A stretch of 34,024 nucleotides of DNA. Source: Candidatus Aerophobota bacterium (GTDB lineage: Bacteria > Aerophobota > Aerophobia > Aerophobales > B3-G15). Numbering within the stretch: position 1 is the stretch's first letter; each line of letters begins with the position of its first letter. The notes beneath the pieces were generated by a model. It made no database searches. It was not told the origin of the DNA and saw nothing but the letters and a program-made list of their open reading frames with translations. This document shows, piece by piece, positions 31,127 through 34,024 of this stretch. The stretch spans positions 1-34,024 of the forward strand of contig JAGGZA010000044.1 in NCBI GenBank assembly GCA_021162265.1. Reading direction: 5' to 3'. A program made the position numbers and the translations under genes.

Positions 31127-31154
31127 TTATCGGCAGATAGTTAATTTCCCTTTA
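31127..31154 (-). promoter_or_regulatory. Sigma-28 (FliA) promoter of the double-receiver/cheY/flgM operon
   Basis: On the minus strand TAAAGGGA (31154-31147), 12 bases, GCCGATAA (31134-31127). The -10 is perfect and the -35 keeps TAAA; the gap is one longer than consensus, as at 5195-5222. Predicted start near 31120. Confidence 0.8.
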
Positions 31155-31202
31155 ATTTGAGGATAATCCGGCCCAAAGGTCTTTTAGAAAGAGATTAACA
31201 TA

Positions 31203-32441
31203 TCATTTTTTTATAAAAAAGTAAAGCTTTCCTGTGTTTTTAATTGAAGCTCTGGCTGAAGCGTCTTTCCCTTCTCCAAAGTAAATATCTACTTTCTCAG
31301 GACCTTTGATAATCCCTCCTGTATCCTGACAAAATACAAAACGAGCTATCTGTCCTGCCTGCTTAACCTTACCTTTGACATTAACCCGGGGATTTTGATA
31401 TTTAATGTAAGCTAAAGCTCCCAGGGGAAAAATTTTCTTATCTATGGCTATTGATATATAAGGGGTAAGCTCTCCTCCTGTAGCTCCTACAGCTTTTCTC
31501 CCTTGCTTATTTTTAACAAAAAAAGTAAACCTCTCATTTTGATTAAGGTATTTATCCATTTCTTCAGGATGACGTTGAAAGTATTTCTTGATGGACTCAA
31601 GAGAAAGCTTATCCCGGGATATTTTCCCATCTTTAACAAGCAATTTACCAACACTTGTGTAAGGTCTACCATTGGTCGCCGAATACCTCACCCAGAATTC
31701 CTCTCCATTATTTAAGATTATCTTTCCTGAACCTTCAATCATCAGATAGAATCTATCTATTTTGCTCTTTAAATATAAAAGCTCAAGGCCTTTTCCTTCC
31801 AAAACCTTTTTTTCCACAATATCCTTTGTGCTCCAGTAGGGAACTATTTCCTTCTTTAAGGGGTCTATTCTATAAACTATCTTTTCCCCTTTAAGCACAG
31901 GATTAAACCTGCCTAAATCAACTACCTTTAAATCTTCTGGCTTTAAGTAAATAGGATATTTGAAAGAGCCCTGCTTTTTAAAACTCCCCTCATATACAGG
32001 ACTGTAATATCCAGTAAAAATAATCCTCCCCTTTCCCTCTTTTCCAGCAGCCTGATAGACAACAAAGCGCTCTCTTACAAGTCTGTTAAACTCATCCTCG
32101 TCTTTTGCCTCTTTAATAGTTTTAAGTAAAAGTTCAGCAGAATCTTTCACCAGAGAAACTGCAAGCTTTTCTTTTCCGAAGGAAATTTTTTCTCCGGAGA
32201 CTATTTTTTCCTGTAAAAATTCTTTCTCTCTATGGAATGCCTTTTCAAGTTCTTTCAAATCGTTTTTTGGCAAAATAAACCTCGGAATTTTATCCTCCGG
32301 AATTTTCACCAGATACTCTTCAGGAAGCTTGACCGCAGTCTTTCTCCCAGGAATCATTACTAAAAAGTAATAAAGTATAAAAAACTCTGCCACAAGAACA
32401 AAAACCACAACTGAGAGAAGAAAAAATCTCCTTGAATTCAT
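31203..32441 (-). CDS. mltA: MltA-type membrane-bound lytic murein transglycosylase
   Basis: 412 residues. An N-terminal hydrophobic segment (about 7-30) acts as a signal anchor; no lipobox cysteine is seen, so unlike E. coli MltA it is probably not a lipoprotein. The MltA domain starts at FTGYYSPVYEGS and the C-terminal 3D domain supplies its three Asp: AIDKKIFPLGAL (D334), CQDTGGIIKG (D373, the expected catalytic Asp) and KVDIYFG (D385). The enzyme cuts the MurNAc-GlcNAc bond to leave 1,6-anhydro-MurNAc. ATG 32441 has GAGGG upstream and is preferred over ATG 32453. Placed next to flagellar genes that lack a FlgJ hydrolase domain, it might open the wall for the rod, though a general wall-turnover role is as likely. 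Confidence 0.92.
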   Translation of the reverse strand: MNSRRFFLLSVVVFVLVAEFFILYYFLVMIPGRKTAVKLPEEYLVKIPEDKIPRFILPKNDLKELEKAFHREKEFLQEKIVSGEKISFGKEKLAVSLVKDSAELLLKTIKEAKDEDEFNRLVRERFVVYQAAGKEGKGRIIFTGYYSPVYEGSFKKQGSFKYPIYLKPEDLKVVDLGRFNPVLKGEKIVYRIDPLKKEIVPYWSTKDIVEKKVLEGKGLELLYLKSKIDRFYLMIEGSGKIILNNGEEFWVRYSATNGRPYTSVGKLLVKDGKISRDKLSLESIKKYFQRHPEEMDKYLNQNERFTFFVKNKQGRKAVGATGGELTPYISIAIDKKIFPLGALAYIKYQNPRVNVKGKVKQAGQIARFVFCQDTGGIIKGPEKVDIYFGEGKDASARASIKNTGKLYFFIKK

Positions 32442-32523
32442 AACTTCCCTCATTAAAACTTTTCTCCTATGTGCATATTTTTATTTTAAAATAAACCTTT
32501 TAACCCTGCATTTTCTTTTTAAT

Positions 32524-32551
32524 ATAATAATAAAAATAGGAATGTTGTTAA
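32524..32551 (-). promoter_or_regulatory. Weak candidate promoter for mltA
   Basis: On the minus strand TTAACA (32551-32546), 16 bases, TATTAT (32529-32524), about 80 bases before the mltA start. In such A/T-rich sequence this match could arise by chance. Confidence 0.3.
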
Positions 32552-32580
32552 TTTTTGCTGCATTTTACAGGCAAGTAATT

Positions 32581-32609
32581 TTGACATTGCTTAATAACTC
32601 TGGTATTAT
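32581..32609 (+). promoter_or_regulatory. Sigma-70-type promoter of the aldo/keto reductase gene
   Basis: TTGACA (32581-32586), 17 bases, TATTAT (32604-32609), with a TG extended -10 (32601-32602). The -35 is perfect and the spacing ideal; start near 32616, leader about 79 bases. Confidence 0.8.
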
Positions 32610-32694
32610 GTTACAGGTTGTGGGTTAATATTATTGGGAACCTTTTTAAACTATTGCCGGTAAATTAAAAAATAAATAGGGGAGAAAGTAAGAT

Positions 32695-33690
32695 ATGGAG
32701 TACCAAAATTTAGGAAAGACCGATATAAAAGTTTCACGAATCTGTCTTGGATGCTGGGCCTTTGGAGGAGATAGATTCTGGGGTCCACAGGAGGACTCTG
32801 AATCAATAAGGACAGTTCATGCTGCTCTTGATGCAGGTATTAATTTTTTTGATACAGCAGAGGTTTACAGTGAAGGACGATCAGAGGAAATCCTTGGCAA
32901 GGCACTCTCTGGTTTGCGAGATAAAGTTATAATAGGAACAAAGGTAAGCCCTCAACACCTTTCCCGAAAGGAACTTATTAAATCCTGCGAGCAAAGTCTT
33001 CGCCGGCTTAAGACCGATTGCATTGATGTGTACCATATACACTTTGCCAATCCTCATATTCCTGTAGATGAAACTCTTTCCTGTATGGAAGATTTAAAAA
33101 AGCAGGGGAAAATAAGAGTTATTGGAGTGTCAAATTTTGGAAGAAGAGATCTCCAGGAAGTCTTAAAATACGGTAGAGTGGAGGTCAACCAGCTCCCCTA
33201 TAATTTACTCTGGAGAGCAATTGAATATGAGATTATTCCTGTCTGTATTGAAAACAATATCTCCATTACCTGCTATAGCCCCTTAGCTCAGGGTCTTCTC
33301 ACAGGGAAATTTCACTCTCCTGATGAGGTACCGGATGGAAGAGCTCGAACAAGACATTTCTCAGGGAAAAGACCTCTCGCTCGCCATGGGGAGAAAGGTG
33401 CAGAAGACGAAACCTTCTCCACCATAGAAGAGATAAGAAAAATATCAGAGCAAACCAATATTCCAATGATTTACCTTGCTCTTGGCTGGCTATTAAGTAA
33501 AAAAGAGGTAAGCTGTGTTATAGTTGGAGCAAGGAATCCTGACCAACTTCACCAAAACATTAAGGCTATAGATGTTAAACTCTCCCCGGATATTGTTGAC
33601 AGGCTAACAAACATAACAGAAAAATTAAAACAGAAACTGGGTCCCAATGCGGATATGTGGGAGTCTCAACTGAAATCTCGTATACATTAA
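32695..33690 (+). CDS. Aldo/keto reductase
   Basis: 331 residues of the aldo/keto reductase (beta/alpha)8 family. The catalytic tetrad is present: Asp53 and Tyr58 in FFDTAEVYSEGRSEE, Lys83 in IGTKVS and His116 in DVYHIHFANP. VIGVSNFG and YSPLAQGLLTGK match the NADP(H)-binding side of the barrel, and VIVGARNPDQLHQNI the C-terminal cofactor loop. It likely reduces small carbonyls or sugar aldehydes; the substrate is unknown. AGGGGAG lies before ATG 32695. It is a single plus-strand gene with its own promoter and no clear link to the flagellar genes. Confidence 0.93.
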   Translation: MEYQNLGKTDIKVSRICLGCWAFGGDRFWGPQEDSESIRTVHAALDAGINFFDTAEVYSEGRSEEILGKALSGLRDKVIIGTKVSPQHLSRKELIKSCEQSLRRLKTDCIDVYHIHFANPHIPVDETLSCMEDLKKQGKIRVIGVSNFGRRDLQEVLKYGRVEVNQLPYNLLWRAIEYEIIPVCIENNISITCYSPLAQGLLTGKFHSPDEVPDGRARTRHFSGKRPLARHGEKGAEDETFSTIEEIRKISEQTNIPMIYLALGWLLSKKEVSCVIVGARNPDQLHQNIKAIDVKLSPDIVDRLTNITEKLKQKLGPNADMWESQLKSRIH

Positions 33691-34024
33691 AAAGAAGTTA
33701 CAACATTCATAATTTTTCAATTTTTAACTGACTTTCTTCTGGCGAGTGGATGCAGGACAAAGTTCTCAAGATAATCTAAGATTTATCCTCGCAGGATAAA
33801 AAATTATGGCTTTATCAGCGTCACAATGTGGTAGTTAAAAAAGGATAAGCTCTGGTATGAGAGATGCAAGACTTTATGCCAAGAAGATAATGCTTGGACC
33901 TTCTCCATGAAATTTTTACCACAGGTTCTGACTTAGAGCCTTTTATGTTGGCAAGACTGTTATTATTGAGTATCCATCTACAATCCATGCTCATAGACCT
34001 GCCATATCTCAGGTAAAGATTGCG
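33691..34024. other. 334 bp without a recognised gene
   Basis: No convincing gene. Short open stretches of 20-60 codons appear in several frames on both strands, none with a ribosome site or a recognisable family. One hairpin (TTTATCC-TCGCA-GGATAAA, 33782-33800) lies about 90 bases after the reductase stop, without a T run. The right end may hold the edge of a gene or a decayed one. Confidence 0.5.

Noticed and set aside
33691..34024. Possible decayed transposase or gene fragment at the right edge
   Set aside because: Fragments such as YVGKTVIIEYPSTIH hint at coding sequence, but frames break every 20-30 codons and no family can be named.

Overview
The window comes from an A+T-rich, flagellated bacterium with two membranes. 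It encodes both outer flagellar rings (FlgI P-ring, FlgH L-ring), a murein transglycosylase, a sigma-54 activator, near-perfect sigma-28 (FliA) promoters and FlgM. Phylum cannot be fixed from the sequence; an uncultured or little-studied diderm lineage is plausible. No rRNA, tRNA, CRISPR, insertion sequence or phage gene was recognised. Almost everything is on the minus strand; only a coiled-coil gene (13683-14045) and an aldo/keto reductase (32695-33690) are on the plus strand.

Layout, in minus-strand transcription order from the right: a MltA-type transglycosylase (32441-31203); a sigma-28-driven set of double-receiver protein, CheY and FlgM (31064-29589); a sigma-54-driven flagellar run flgF-flgG-flgA-flgH-flgI-flgJ-flgN-flgK-flgL (29423-22107); flagellin fliC with its own sigma-28 promoter and terminator (21921-20437); then fliD, fliS, an unknown helical protein and a Maf-type flagellin glycosyltransferase (20361-14164), ending in a terminator. 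Left of the coiled-coil gene lies a tightly overlapping operon (13513-5238) for a nonulosonic acid (legionaminic-like) sugar: MerR-fused dehydratase, neuA, neuB, neuC, HAD, ATP-grasp, aminotransferase, second dehydratase, zinc-ribbon protein. It starts at a sigma-28 promoter. Next come signalling genes: HDOD protein (sigma-28 promoter), GAF-GAF-HD-GYP phosphodiesterase, NtrC-type sigma-54 activator. After these is a sigma-54-driven receiver gene with a small cysteine protein and a membrane-anchored protein that runs off the left edge.

The parts form one programme. The sigma-54 stage builds rod, rings and hook junction. FlgM and sigma-28 then switch on flagellin, chemotaxis-type receivers, glycan synthesis and HDOD signalling. 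The nonulosonic acid is made and CMP-activated by the sugar operon, and Maf is the likely enzyme putting it on flagellin.

The most unusual items are a MerR DNA-binding domain fused to the first sugar-biosynthesis enzyme, a FliD cap protein of 1077 residues with tandem repeats and an inserted F5/8 type C (discoidin-like) domain, an FlgH without a lipobox cysteine, and 22-bp-spaced direct repeats upstream of the flgF sigma-54 promoter. Start codons were revised from the longest reading frames where a Shine-Dalgarno sequence or promoter position argued for it.
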